Made by a program: the position numbers and the translations under genes. Shown here one piece after another: positions 13,011 to 29,460 of a stretch of 64,000 bases of DNA. Source of the DNA: Seriola aureovittata (Eukaryota; Chordata; Actinopteri; Carangiformes; Carangidae). The first letter of the stretch is position 1, and every line of letters starts with the position of its first letter. The stretch spans positions 11,408,542 through 11,472,541 of the forward strand of contig NC_079387.1 of assembly GCF_021018895.1 (NCBI RefSeq). Reading direction: 5' to 3'. The notes beneath the pieces are model-generated. The model was not told where the DNA came from and ran no database searches. It was given only the letters and a program-made list of their open reading frames with translations.

Positions 13011-13167
13011 ATCAATAAAATCAACATTATTGATTTCAAAGAGAAAAAATACAGATGAAACAAAAGGATCATTTTAATTAATAAACCTGTCTGATAAAAG
13101 TATGTTTGATTTATCAGTGATTGATTTCATATTTTCTGCATCTCATCAAACAGTAGGTGCTGTGCTC

Positions 13168-13250
13168 TGTGGAGGCCTAGTGGTTTAACATGCGCGTCAT
13201 GTGATCACAGCGTCCCTGGTTCGATTCTGTTGCATGTCTGGATGGAAAAA
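13168..13250 (+). mobile_element. tRNA-derived SINE head
   Basis: A polymerase III A box (TGGTTTAACATG, 13181-13192) and B box (GGTTCGATTC, 13218-13227) stand at tRNA-like spacing. The CTAGTGGTTTAACATGCGCG opening is typical of fish SINEs. There is no clover-leaf closure or anticodon arm worth calling a functional tRNA. The 3' extent of the SINE is not defined. Confidence 0.7.
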
Positions 13251-13505
13251 ACTCCACGTTAGCACTTATTAATAAACGGTACATGAACCACAGCGTTAGT
13301 CTGAACTTTAAAGTGAATGTTTGACTGGACATTGATTATAAATGTGATAAAGAATATGAATAATTATTAATGAAAGCCACAGTTTGAGAACAACCCTCTG
13401 GTTCCTCTTCTTTATTTTCTCTCATCTCTGCTGCAGCACAGATGGAGGTCGGCTGATTAGGAATTCATGAATATCTGAAAACAACTAAAACATCACAATA
13501 ACACC

Positions 13506-13510
<5 letters not shown>

Positions 13511-13540
<30 letters not shown>

Positions 13541-13679
13541 ACACACACTTCTAAGTGTGTAGGTAGGAGGAAGAATAGACAGCTGATGTCCAAAATCCCA
13601 CGAGAGTTCAGACTGAACACAAGCTCTCACACACATAATATGCAAAAATTAAGGACCCCCAACCCCCCCCCCCACCCCC

Positions 13680-13710
<31 letters not shown>

Positions 13711-14393
13711 ACACACACACACTGCTGTTGTTTTTTAATCCCTGGCTACAATAGGAACCAGATGCTCAGCTGCAGACGGAGCTGAAGTAACGCTGCGTTA
13801 AAACGAGGCGGCTGATTGGTCCGGAGCCAGGAAGTAAAGAGCAGGAGGAGGTTTTGGGATTGTTGGCTGTGGAAGGAGGACGGGGAGGTGTGGAGGGACA
13901 GCTGGGAGCGGAGTGATAACAGTACTCAGACAAATCCCGACAGATTCAACCCGAAACAGACAGAAAAAGAGGAGCGGAGAGGTTTTCAGCTGTTCACAAA
14001 AACAGGTTAGAACAGACTCTAAATTCAAAATATACCATAATTTATTTTATGACCCTCCATGGCCACTGTAGCCAAACGTGCTGTAAGTGAGATAAACCAC
14101 TTTGACTTTGTGAGTCTGCAGCTTCACGGTCACAATCACCCAGAAATAAACTGAGAACAGCGACAACAACAGTCTCATTTAGCCACAGGTTTGTAGCTGA
14201 TTATTCAGTCAATCAATCATCAAATGATAATCGATAATATAATAATATACAGACTCCGACAACATCAACACACTTGGTACATTAAATACAAACATGAGAT
14301 CAAAGGTTGTTTTTCATCACAGCGACTCTGTCCCGCAGAGATGTTTGGGATTATTAGAATATCTGAGAAAGCAAAATGTCACACAGGAAGTGT

Positions 14394-14424
<31 letters not shown>

Positions 14425-15143
14425 GCGGAGCATCGTGACAACACATGTATGCAGATACAGAACACACACGTACATATGTACACACACACACACACTCACA
14501 AAGGAGTACACACACGCCCCAGAGACATCATTAGAGAGCAAAGAGAGGGAGGCATTAATTATTCAGAGAGTGTGAAGAGTCCCGTGTGTGTGTGTGTGTG
14601 TGGTGTGTGTTGTGTGTGTGTGTGTGCGTGTGTGCGTGTGTGTGTGGGGCAGCTAACTGGTTCCCACCAATCACAGAGCACTGTGCAGAAAACTCTGTAG
14701 TTTAATAACTGTGATCACATGACATTAACACTATGATGCTGAGCACCGACTATAATACAATTCAAAATGAAATAAAACAAATATTTCATGAAAAAAATTA
14801 AATAAATAAAGAGTTAAAAAGATAAAAAAAAATAAATAAGACTTAAAATACGAATTAGAGTAAAATTAAAAAAAACAAAAATGTAATTAAAAGTTAAATA
14901 AATACAAAAACAGATTAAAAATTAAATTAGATTTTAAGTAAAATAAAAATGTAGAGAAAATAAAATTAAGTAAATAAATAACTAAAATTAATAATGAATG
15001 TATTTAACGCTATCCTCATTTAAAGATAAAATATTCAGGAGTCAAATGAACGAAGGAAAAACTAAAGTGTTTTCTTCATTGAGTAAAAAACCACAACTGT
15101 ATTTAATTAGATCAGCTCTCAGGTTGAGGACAGCCACCACATC

Positions 15144-15217
<74 letters not shown>
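13511..15217. repeat. CA/TG arrays and C- or G-runs
   Basis: CA lies at about 13510-13550, a C run plus CA at about 13662-13722, TG then a G run at about 14391-14425, TG at about 14584-14646, and a C run then CA at about 15146-15218. Between them, 14750-15000 is very AT-rich. No gene is seen. Confidence 0.85.
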
Positions 15218-19110
<3,893 letters not shown>

Positions 19111-19113
19111 AGT

Positions 19114-22100
19114 GGGAGGAGAGGAGAGAGGAGAGGAGAGGAGAGAGGAGAGGAGAGGAGAGAGGAGAGGAGAGGAGAGAGGAGAGAGGAGAGAGGAGAG
19201 AGGAGAGAGGAGAGAGGAGAGGAGAGGAAACAAAAGAGGAGAGAGGAGAGGAGGAGAGGAGGAGAGAGGAGAGGAGAGAGGAGAGAGGAGAGAGGAGAGG
19301 AAACAAAAGAGGAGAGAGGAGAGGAGAGGAGGAGAGAGGAGAGAGGAGAGGAGAGGAGGAGAGAGGAGAGAGGAGAGGAGAGGAGGAGAGAGGAGAGAGG
19401 AGAGGAGGAGAGAGGAGAGGAGGAGAGAGGAGAGAGGAGAGAGAGGAGAGGAGGAGGAGAGAGGAGAGGAGGAGAGGAGAGAGAGAGAGAGGAGAGGAGA
19501 GGAGAGAGGAGAGAGGAGAGGAAACAAAAGAGGAGAGAGGAGAGGAGGAGAGGAGGAGAGAGGAGAGGAGAGGAGGAGAGGAGAGAGGAGAGGAGAGGAG
19601 AGGAGAGGAGGAGAGGAGGAGAGAGGAGGAGAGGAGAGAGGAGAGGAGAGGAGGAGAGAGAGGAGAGAGGAGAGGAGGAGAGGAGAGAGGAGAGGAGGAG
19701 AGGAGAGGTGAGAGGAGAGAGGAGAGGAAGAGGAGAGGAGGAGAGGAGGAGAGGAGAGGTGAGGAGAGGAGAGGAAGAGGAGGAGTGGAGAGAGGAGGAG
19801 AGGAGGAGGAGAGAGGAGAGGAGAGGAGAGGAGAGAGGTGAGGAGGAGAGGAGAGTGGAGAGGAGAGGAGAGGAGAGGAGGAGAGGAGGTGAGAGGAGAG
19901 GAGAGGAGAGAGAGAGAGGAGAGGAAGAGGAGGAGAGGAGAGTGGAGAGGAGAGGAGAGAGGAGAGGAGGAGAGGAGAGGAGGATGAGAGGAGAGGAGAG
20001 ATGGAGAGGAGAGGAGGAGAGGAGAGAGGAGAGGAGAGGAGGAGAGAGGAGGAGAGAGGAGAGTGGAGAGGAGAGGAGAGGAGAGAGGAGAGGAGGAGGG
20101 AGGAGGAGAGGAGGAGAGGAGAGGAGGAGAGAGGAGGAGAGGAGGAGAGGAGAGAGGAGGAGAGGAGAGGAGGAGGGAGGAGGAGAGAGGAGAGGAGAGG
20201 AGGAGAGGAGGAGGAGAGGAGGAGAGAGGAGAGGAGAGGAGGAGAGAGAGGAGGAGTGGAGAGGAGAGGAGGAGGAGAGGAGGAGAGGAGAGGAGGAGAG
20301 GATGAGAGGAGAGGAGGAAGAGAGGAGAGGGAGAGGAGGAGAGAGAGAGGAGAGGAGGAGAGAGGAGAAGAGAGGAGAGGAGAGAGGAGAGGAGGAGAGA
20401 GGAGAGGAGGAGGAGGAGAGAGAGGAGAGGAAGGAGAGGAGAGGAGAGGAAGGAGAGGAGAGGAAGGAGAGGAGAGGAGAGGAGAGAGGAGAGGAGGAGA
20501 GGAGGAGAGAGGAGGAGGAGAGGAGGAGAGAGGAGAGGAGAGGAGGAGAGGAGAGAGGAGAGGAGGAGAGGAGGAGAGAGGAGAGGAGGAGAGAGGAGGA
20601 GGAGAGGGAGAGGAGAGAGGAGAGGAGGAGAGAGGAGAGGAGGAGAGAGGAGAGAGGAGAAGGAGAGGAGAGGAGAGGAGGAGAGGAGAGAGGAGAGAGG
20701 AGAGAGGAGAGGAGAGGAGGAGAGGAGAGAGGAGAGAGGAGAGGAGGAGAGAGGAGAGGAGAGAGGAGGAGAGGAGAGAGGAGAGGAGAGGAGAGGAGGA
20801 GGAGGAGAGAGGAGAGGAGAGGAGAGAGGAGAGGAGAGGAGAGGAGGAGAGGAGAGGAGAGGAGGAGAGGAGGAGGAGGAGAGGAAGAGTGGAGAGGAGA
20901 GGAGAGGAGGAGAGGAGAGAGGAGAGGAGAGAGGAGGAGGAGGAGAGGAGGAGAGAGGAGGAGGAGAGGAGAGAGGAGAGGAAGAGGAGGAGAGGAGAGA
21001 GGAGGAGAGGAGGAGAGGAGAGAGGAGAGGAGAGGAGAGGGAGAGGAGGAGAGGAGAGAGGAGAGGAGAGGAGAGGAGGAGAGGAGAGAGGAGAGGAGAG
21101 GAGAGGAGAGGAGGAGAGGAGGAGAGGGAGAGGAGAGGAGAGGAAGAGGAGAGAGGAGAGAGAGAGGAGAGGAAGGAGAGGAGAGGAAGAGGAGAGAGGA
21201 GAGGAGAGGAGGAGAGAGGAGAGGAGGGAGGAGAGGAAGAGAGGAGAGGAGAGGAGAGTGGAGAGGAGGAGAGGAGAGAGGAGAGGAGAGGGGGAGAGGA
21301 GAGGAGGAGAGGAGGAGAGAGGAGAGGTGAGAGGAGAGAGGAGGAAGAGGAGGAGAGGAGAGAGGAGAGGAGGAGGAGGAGGAGAGGAGAGGAGAGGAGG
21401 AGAGGAGAGAGGAGAGAGGAAGAGGAGAGGAGGAGAGGAGAGGGAGAGGAGAGGAGAGGAGAGGAGAGGAGGAGAGGAGGAGAGAGGAGGAGAGGAGAGA
21501 GAGGAGAGAGGAAAGGAGAGAGGAGAGGAGGAGAGAGGAGAGGAGGAGGAGAGGAGGAGAGAGGAGAGGAGAGGAGGAGAGAGGAGAGGAGGAGAGAGGA
21601 GAGGAGAGGAGAGGAGAGGAGGAGAGGAGAGGAGAGGAGAGAGGAGAGGAAGAGGAGGAGAGGAGAGAGGAGAGGAGGAGAGGAGGAGAGGAGAGGAGAG
21701 AGGAGAGGAAAGAGGAGGAGAGGAGAGAGGAGAGGAGGAGAGGAGGAGAGAGGAGAGGAGAGAGGAGAGGAGAGGAGAGGAGGAGAGGAGAGAGGAGAGG
21801 AGAGGAGAGGAGAGAGGAGGAGAGAGGAGAGGAGAGAGGAGAGGAGGAGAGGAGAGGAGGAGAGGAGAGAGGAGAGGAGAGGAGGAGAGGAGGAGAGGAG
21901 GAGAGAGGAGAGGAGAGGAGGAGAGGAGGACAGGAGGAGAGAGGAGAGGAGAGGAAGAGGAGATAGGAGAGAAAAGAGGAAAGGAAAGAGGAGAGAGGAG
22001 AGGAGAGAGGAGAGGAAAGAGGAAAGGAGAGAGGAGAGGAGAGGAGAGAGGAGAGAGGAGAGGAGGAGGAGAGGAGAGAGGAGTGGAGAGGAGAGGAGGA

Positions 22101-24933
22101 GAGGAGGAGAGAGGAGAGGAGAGGAGAGAGGAGAGGAGAGGAGAGGAGGAGAGGAGAGGAGGAGAGAGAGAGGAGAGGAGTGGAGAGGTGAGGAGAGGAG
22201 TGGAGAGGAGGAGAGGAGAGAGGAGAGGAGAGGAGAGGAGAGGAGGGAGAGGAGAGAGGAGAGGAGAGGAGAGAGGAGAGGAGAGAGGAGAGGGAGTGGG
22301 AGAGGAGAGGAGGAGAGGAGAGGAGGAGGAGAGGAGAGGAGAGAGGAGAGGAAGAGGAGGAGAGGAGAGAGGAGGAGAGAGGAGGAGGAGAGGAGAGAGG
22401 AGAGGAGAGGAGAGGAGAGGAGGAGAGGAGAGAGGAGAGGAGAGGAGAGGAGGAGAGGAGAGAGGAGAGGAGAGGAGAGGAGAGGAGGAGAGGAGGAGAG
22501 AGGAGAGGAGAGGAGAGAGGAGAGGAAGAGGAGGAGAGGAGAGAGGAGAGGAGAGGAGAGAGGAGAGAGGAGAGGAGGAGAGGAGAGGAGGAGAGAGGAG
22601 AGGAGAGAGGAGGAGAGGAGAGAGGAGAGAGAAGAGGAGAGGAGAGGAGGAGGAGGGAGAGTAGAGAGGAGAGGAGAGGAGAGGAGAGGAGGAGAGGAGG
22701 AGAGAGGAGAGGAGAGGAGAGAGGAGAGGAAGAGGAGGAGAGGAGAGAGGAGGAGAGGAGGAGAGGAGAGAGGAGAGGAGAGGAGAGGAGAGGAGGGGGG
22801 AGAGAGGAGAGGAGAGGAGAGGAGGAGAGGAGAGAGGAGAGGAGAGGAGAGGAGAGGAGGAGAGGAGGAGAGAGGAGAGGAGAGGAGAGAGGAGAGGAGA
22901 GGAGGAGAGGAGAGGAGAGAGGAGAGAGAGAGGAGAGAGGAGGAGATGGAGAGAGGAGAGGAGGAGAGAGGAGGGAGGAGAGGAGAGGAGGAGAGGAGAG
23001 AGGAGAGAGGAGAGGAGAGGAGAGGAGGAGAGAGGAGAGAGGAGAGGAGAGGAGAGGAGAGAGGAGAGAGGAGAGAGGAGAGGAAACAAAAGAGGAGAGA
23101 GGAGAGAGAGGAGGAGAGAGGAGAGGAGAGGAGGAGAGAGGAGAGGAGGAGAGGAGGAGAGGAGGAGAGGAGGAGAGGAGAGAGGAGAGAGGAGAGGAAA
23201 CAAAAGAGGAGAGGAGAGGAGGAGAGAGGAGAGGAGGAGAGGAGGAGAGAGGAGAGGAGAGGAGGAGAGGAGGAGAGAGGAGAGGAGAGATGGAGAGGAG
23301 AGGAGAGAGGAAAGGAGAGGAGAGGAAAGAGGAAAGGAGAGGAGAGGAGAGAGAAGAGGAAAGGAAAGAGGAAAGGAGAGGAGAGAGGAGAGAGGAGAGG
23401 GAGAGGAGAGAGGAGAGGAGAGAGGAGAGAGGAGAGGAGAGAGGAGAGGAGAGAGGAGAGAGGAGAGGAGAGGAAGAGGAAAGGAGAGGAGAGGAAAGAG
23501 GAAAGGGAGGAGAGGAAAGGAGAGGAGAGGAGAGGAGAGGAGAGGAGAGGAAAGGAGAGGAAAGAGGGGGAAGAGGAAGGAGAGAGAGAGGAGAGAGGAA
23601 AGGAGAGGAGAGGAGGAGAGGAAAGAGGAGAGGAGAGGAGAGGAGAGGAAAGAGGAAAGGAGAGGAAAGAGGAAAGGAGAGGAGAGGAGAGGAAAGAGGA
23701 AAGGAGAGGAGAGGAGAGGAGAGGAGAGGAGAGGAAAGAGGAAAGGAAAGAGGAGAGGAAAGGAGAGGAGAGGAGAGGAGAGGAGAGGAAAGAGGAAAGG
23801 AGAGGAGAGGAGAGGAGAGGAGAGGAGAGGAAAGAGGGAAAGGAGAGGAGAGGAGAGGAGAGGAGAGGAGAGGAAAGAGGAAGGAAAGAGGAGAGGAAAG
23901 GAAAGGAGAGGAGAGGAGAGGAGAGGAGAGGAAAGAGGAAAGGAGAGGAGAGGAGAGGAGAGGAAAGAGGAAGGAGAGGAGAGGAGAGGAGAGGAAAGAG
24001 GAAAGGAGAGGAGAGGAGAGGAGAGGAAAGAGGAGAGGAGAGGAGAGGAGAGGAGAGGAGAGGAGAGGAGAGGAGAGGAGAGGAGAGGAGAGGAGAGGAG
24101 GAAAGAGGAAAGGAGAGGAGAGGAGAGGAGAGGAGAGGAAAGAGGAAAGGAGAGAGGAGAGAGGAGAGGAGAGGAAAGAGGAAAGGAGAGGAGAGGAGAG
24201 AGGAAAGGAGAGGAGAGGAGAGGAGAGGAGGGAAGAGGAAAGGAGAGGAGAGGAGAGGAAAGAGGAGAGGAGAGAGGAGAGAGGAGAGGAGAGGAAAGAG
24301 GAAAGGAGAGGAGAGGAGAGAGGAAAGGAGAGGAGAGGAGAGGAGAGGAAAGAGGAAAGGAGAGGAGAGGAGAGGAGAGGAAAGAGGAGAGGAGAGGAGA
24401 GGAGAGGAGAGAGAGGAGAGGAGAGGAGAGGAGAGGAGAGGAGAGGAGAGAGGAAAGGAGAGGAGAGGAGAGGAAAGAGGAAAGAGGAAAGGAGAGGAGA
24501 GGAGAGGAGAGGAGAGGAAAGAGGAAAGGAGAGGAAAGAGGAAAGGAGAGGAGAGGAGAGGAGAGGAAAGAGGAGAGGAGAGGAGAGGAGAGGAAAGAGG
24601 AAAGGAGAGGAAAGAGGAAAGGAGAGGAGAGGAGAGGAAAGAGGAAAGGAGAGGAGAGGAGAGGAGAGGAGAGGAAAGAGGAAAGGAAAGAGGAGAGGAG
24701 AGGAGAGGAGAGGAGAGGAGAGGAGAGGAAAGAGGAAACAAAAGAGGAGAGAGGAGGAGAGGAGAGAGGAGAGAGGAAAGGAAGAGGAGAGGAGAGGAAA
24801 GAGGAAACAAAAGAGGAGAGAGGAGGAGAGGAGAGAGGAAAGGAAAGAGGAGAGAGGAGAGGAGAGGAGAAGAAAGAGGAAAGGAGAGAGGAAAGGAGAG
24901 AGGAAAGGAGAGAGGAGAGGAGAAAGGAGAGGA
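19114..24933. repeat. 5.8 kb polypurine/polypyrimidine satellite (GGAGA/GGAGGA/GGAAA units)
   Basis: The plus strand is almost only A and G for about 5,800 bases, mixing GGAGA, GGAGAGA and GGAGGA units. From about 23.3 kb GGAAAG-bearing units become common. Pyrimidines on the plus strand are limited to scattered T (GAGGTGAG, GAGTGG, GATGGAG) and C in seven AAACAAAAG inserts. Open frames of up to 1,905 codons on both strands arise only because such DNA lacks stop codons. On the agap1 sense strand the block is transcribed as a C/U tract. Array length in an assembly may be compressed. Confidence 0.98.
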
Positions 24934-24959
24934 GCAGTTTACCGATGTGTGATTGTAAG

Positions 24960-26100
24960 ATAAAAACTCTCTCTCTCTCTGCTGATCAAAGCGTGTGGAG
25001 CTCGATCGCCCTGCAGCTCTGATGACTCACTCTGTGAGGAGCGATCGGCACCAACAGGAACGTTTTACATTACAACCACTGCAGATATTTTCATCACAGA
25101 CACGAAGTCGCTCCTTCAATCACTGAAGCAACAGGCAGGACGGAGGTCAAAGGTCACAGGCTGGAGACAAACACACACACAAACCACCAGCAGCTCTCCA
25201 TGACTCCTGCTGTGTCTTTTCAATAACCTCAAACTGTCAATCAATTTCTCTGAAGCATGAGTCGCAGATATTCAGATGAGAAGCAGCGAACACCAGAAAG
25301 AATCTGACACTTCTGTACGAACGATCTTTCTCATTTTATTTATATTACGATTTTATCTTCCAACATTTATGAAAACAATTTAATTTCCTTGGACTGAGTC
25401 AGTGAAAGCTGTGTTGAATATAGTTTATAAAAATGTTGAATATGTTTTGGAGTGACATATTTGATCTCATTTGTTTTTATTTATTAATTTTATATACTGA
25501 ATATATGTTTAGTAGTTTTACACTAAAATTACAGGGTTAATCTTTATTATTATTTAGTTTATTTTTCATTATTTTTTATATTATATATTGATTTGTAGAT
25601 ATTATATATTATTTATTTAATTTTTCTAAAGTATTTTTTCCATTGAATTGCATTTAAAGATTTTTTAAGTTCAATAAATGTGTGAGTGAATAATCAGGTG
25701 AATACTAGTGATCTGAATATTGATCATAATAACAGTGATTATGATTTCTGCCATAATCGAGCAGCACTACAGTTTCGATCGGTAAATTATGTAAATGATT
25801 ATTGAACATATTTCTGGGGTCAGAACAGAGTGATGAGCAGCTTCCTGAGCATCATGCTGCGTCTGCTGATGCTCACCTGTGTGAACAAAGCGTGCGTGTG
25901 ACATTTCACACGCCACGACAGACTGAGAGGTGTGTCAGCTTTTAGCACGGAGTGATTCATCTCGTCAAACACAGAGGATCTTTGTGTTTGACCCGCGTGT
26001 GATCTGAGATGAGAGCGGCCTGCAGGAGGCAGATGGTACCGAGCTGCTGCACCCAGAGCCAGATCACTTCCTCTGGGCTTAATTATCCTGCAGCCTGACC
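24960..26100. other. agap1 intron: unique and AT-rich sequence, nothing recognised
   Basis: CTCTCTCTCTCT at about 24968 borders the purine block. The 25330-25800 stretch is very AT-rich. No exon, RNA gene or transposon end was recognised. Confidence 0.5.
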
Positions 26101-26112
26101 TGCAGCCATGGC

Positions 26113-26233
<121 letters not shown>

Positions 26234-26733
26234 GAGGCCCAGGCTCTTCCACAAGTGTGTAACGCAGATGGAAACACAAACAGAGGCTGTGCTGAATAAT
26301 GAACCGATTGATCAAGCGACAGAAAATTAACATTGATTATTTGTGTCGATCAGTTCAAGTGGAGCAGAAGGTGAAATACTCTCTGGTGTTATAACTTCTT
26401 CGTCCTAAAATAACATAATTTCTCAAAATTACAACATGTTTTGTCTTTTAAATTACAATTTTTTTCTCGTAACTTTACAAATTTATTCTCCCAGTTTTAA
26501 CCTTTCAATCAAAATCACTTTAATTATTTATTTATTTTCTCTTAATCTACACATTATATGCCAGGTCTTTGTACTGAAGTGGTGTTTTACCTTGTCGTAT
26601 AGAAAACAAGATGAATGATGAATCAGTGAATCTGAAAAATAACGATTACACTGATAATAATCATTGGACTCATTGATAAAGAGAAGCTGTTCATTAAAAC
26701 TGCATCTATCCAAGCCTCTGTTATGAGAAAGGA

Positions 26734-26799
<66 letters not shown>

Positions 26800-26814
26800 T
26801 ATAAACTGCTTACA

Positions 26815-27030
26815 GCATTAACGGCCCTGTCCGGCGGCCAAAAAGCAGGGCCCTCTGGTCCTTCGGGGGTCAGCGCTGCTCTCCAGCTACAGCTGAGGCA
26901 GATTAATAATCCCTTACTTAAAATGAAGCGATTTATGAGGCCGGCCGGCGGACACGCTGTCCCCGAGCGTGATACTCTGCACGCTGAAGCGGGCGGCTTT
27001 AAGCGTGTGTGTGATTCTGAGAGCTGCATT
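26815..27030. promoter_or_regulatory. Candidate conserved regulatory element with homeodomain-type motifs
   Basis: This GC- and CpG-richer island in AT-rich intron carries GATTAATAATCC (a GGATTA-type site on the other strand), ACTTAAAATGAAGCG and ATTTATGAGG (caudal/posterior Hox-like), with GGCCGGCCGGCGG next to them. The call rests on composition and motifs only, and conservation cannot be tested here. Confidence 0.25.
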
Positions 27031-29360
27031 TCAACATCTTTACATCTTCATCTCGTTTGTTTTGAGACTCGTGGTTCATGGTTCATCTATTGTTTTATAG
27101 CAGAGAACAAGCGGAGGGAGATAAATGGAGACAGGAGCACACGAGGATGATGGGAAAAGCTGCAGAACGTCGACAGTTCACTGTAATATGTTGATTAATA
27201 ATCACTTTGTTTATTTTGAAATTAACCATCTAATATCTAACAGTGAAGTATTGTCAGCCCCTAAAACACTAAAACACTGGTACACATCAGAGGTAAGAGT
27301 GTTTCACAAAAATAAAGACTGACTCATTTTAAGACAAAAACATTCGACACCTCACCTCCAGGCTAACTCTGAGACCAGTGTTACCATGGTAACAATCAAT
27401 GACACCTGTGCTGAGCAGCAGCACCCAACAACAATAAAAACAGGAACACATGGCTCATAATTTGTGGTTTAACAAACATTGTTATGAAGAGAGCAAAGAG
27501 AAGGGAAAGAGTTTGTAGAGACGGCAGCCATTTCTTTGGTCGGACATTTGTTTTATATTGAAAAAAAGTCTTAATTTACCCAGAATTAATTGCTCCACAG
27601 TCCGGCTTAAGATGGTCAAGAACTAAAGATGAATTCAGACTCAGTCCATCTGAAGTCTGACTGTTTGTTGGATCTAAACCGGCCTGAATGAGCCACCTGA
27701 AGGATTCTGATGAAACCAGAACAACAAACAGCAGAAAGTGAAACTGTGATATACTGAAGTTAAGGTGGGACGCAGGTGATGCTCTATGATCAACCGTATT
27801 TTCACTGTCAACTTCCAAAAGCAGTTCTCAGCTGGAGAAGCTAAAAGCAGCAGCTCCTGATCCACCGGAGACCGGACTGGCTTCCTGCTGCTGCTGAGGT
27901 CATGTTGTTGTAACGAGCCTCTTTCACAGAGTAAACGTGTGTAATGACTAATTTAAGTCGTAAATAAACCCTGGAAATGTCCTGTGTCCTGATGCGATTG
28001 TTATTGATCCCTGTCAGGGCCCTGAGCACAGGGAGGTCAGAGGTCGGCCACAGAGCATCATCAGTAGGTTGTAAGTTTGTCGTCATGGGGTTTCAGGATG
28101 TTATGAGGCTGACAGTCGGCAGGGAGGAGCGTTTAGAGATGAGAGCAGTGATTCTAGTTCCTCTTCCTGTCCCACTCAGACTGAAATAATAATAATAATG
28201 ATCACACACGTCCAAGTGGATCCAGCTGAGTGTCGGTTTTGTGCCGTGTCATCCAGAGCAGGAGGCGGAGCCGACACAGAAAACACAGAGAGGACAGATG
28301 GCGACCTGAGACAAAGAGAGTTGTCTGAAGACACGAGGGGAGGATTGATTTTCTGTGTGAAGGACAGATGGGCCTGAGTGTCGCCTGTTGACCCTATAAA
28401 ACCACTGTCTGTCTGTCTGCGAGGGTTTACGGCCCTCTGAGGCCACCGTGGCTGCTGAAGGACGCCGCTCTGACTGTCCTGAAACCGGCGTTTCAGCAGG
28501 TTTGAGTGTCTGCTTTTCAGTTATCAGCAGATTCTCTCTGTCCACACGAACACGCCACGATAAACGTCAGCTCCGAATCTTTTCCAGAGATTCAGAAAGT
28601 GTCGTCTTGTTTTGTTTTATCAATTTTTTTGGTTTTTATTTTGCATCAACAATAAAAAGTTCAAATAAATAAATAACTAAAGCTTTGAACCTTTGAATCA
28701 TATGACTTTCATCTCAGGGAAGGAAACACAACCCAACGATTAACCCATCAGTTCATCATAGATCAATAATCGATCGATCAAGAAGACGTCACATCAGATT
28801 CTTCAGGCGGCAGTTCAGGGTTTTTCCCTCATCGATAAAGAAAGTGAAAAACTGTATTTAATCAGTTCCTCCTTAAAACCTTTTTCTTTCAGTTTCTATG
28901 GCTGTTAATAATTAATGATTTCTTCATGACGCCAGAGAACGTAAATAAAACACATCAGGTTGGATCAAAGGTCACATCACCTGCTGTCTCTCCCCCACGT
29001 GGATCCATACAGACGACAGTTACCTGTCGGTCCAGAAGACGCCGCGCTGACAGTGAGGCGTCAGTGGGAACATGAGACTGAGGAAGTGAAGCATCAGATA
29101 CTTGGTCAGATTTAAAGTTTAAAGGATATTTTATTAAAACAAAAGCTTGTTTTTACAGAACATTTAGTCCAGATTGAAGTGTGGCAGGAAATGTCTTCAA
29201 AATAAGATAATAAAAAGTATAATTTGGTGACAAATCTCTTGATTACATATATATTATATTATATCATACCATATATATCAGCACTGGTGTGAAAATCATC
29301 CAGTCTGCTTCGACTCATGAAATCTCTCTCCTCCTTCATGTTCTGGGTTTGAGGGACGAG
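27030..29360. other. agap1 intron: unique sequence, no gene recognised
   Basis: A perfect GTTACCATGGTAAC palindrome lies at 27380-27393. Otherwise there are only short open frames, AT-rich stretches and an ATATAT run near 29245. No repeat family member was recognised with confidence. Confidence 0.5.
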
Positions 29361-29374
29361 CGTTCACGGAGACA

Positions 29375-29460
29375 TGGAGCCGGTCTAATTAGGCTAGCTG
29401 GTGGCGGCGATGGAGTCAAATTAATTAGGCGATAAATCATTAATGGGTGAACGAGGCGAG
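29375..29460. promoter_or_regulatory. Candidate regulatory element: cluster of TAATTA motifs
   Basis: TCTAATTAGG (29383), AAATTAATTAGGCG (29418) and TCATTAATGGG (29438) fall within 65 bases, separated by GC-rich sequence. This resembles homeodomain-bound enhancers found in introns of developmental loci. Conservation is untested. Confidence 0.3.

Noticed and set aside
13168..13250. Functional tRNA gene
   Set aside because: A and B boxes are present, but the rest does not fold as a tRNA and the sequence has the usual fish SINE opening.
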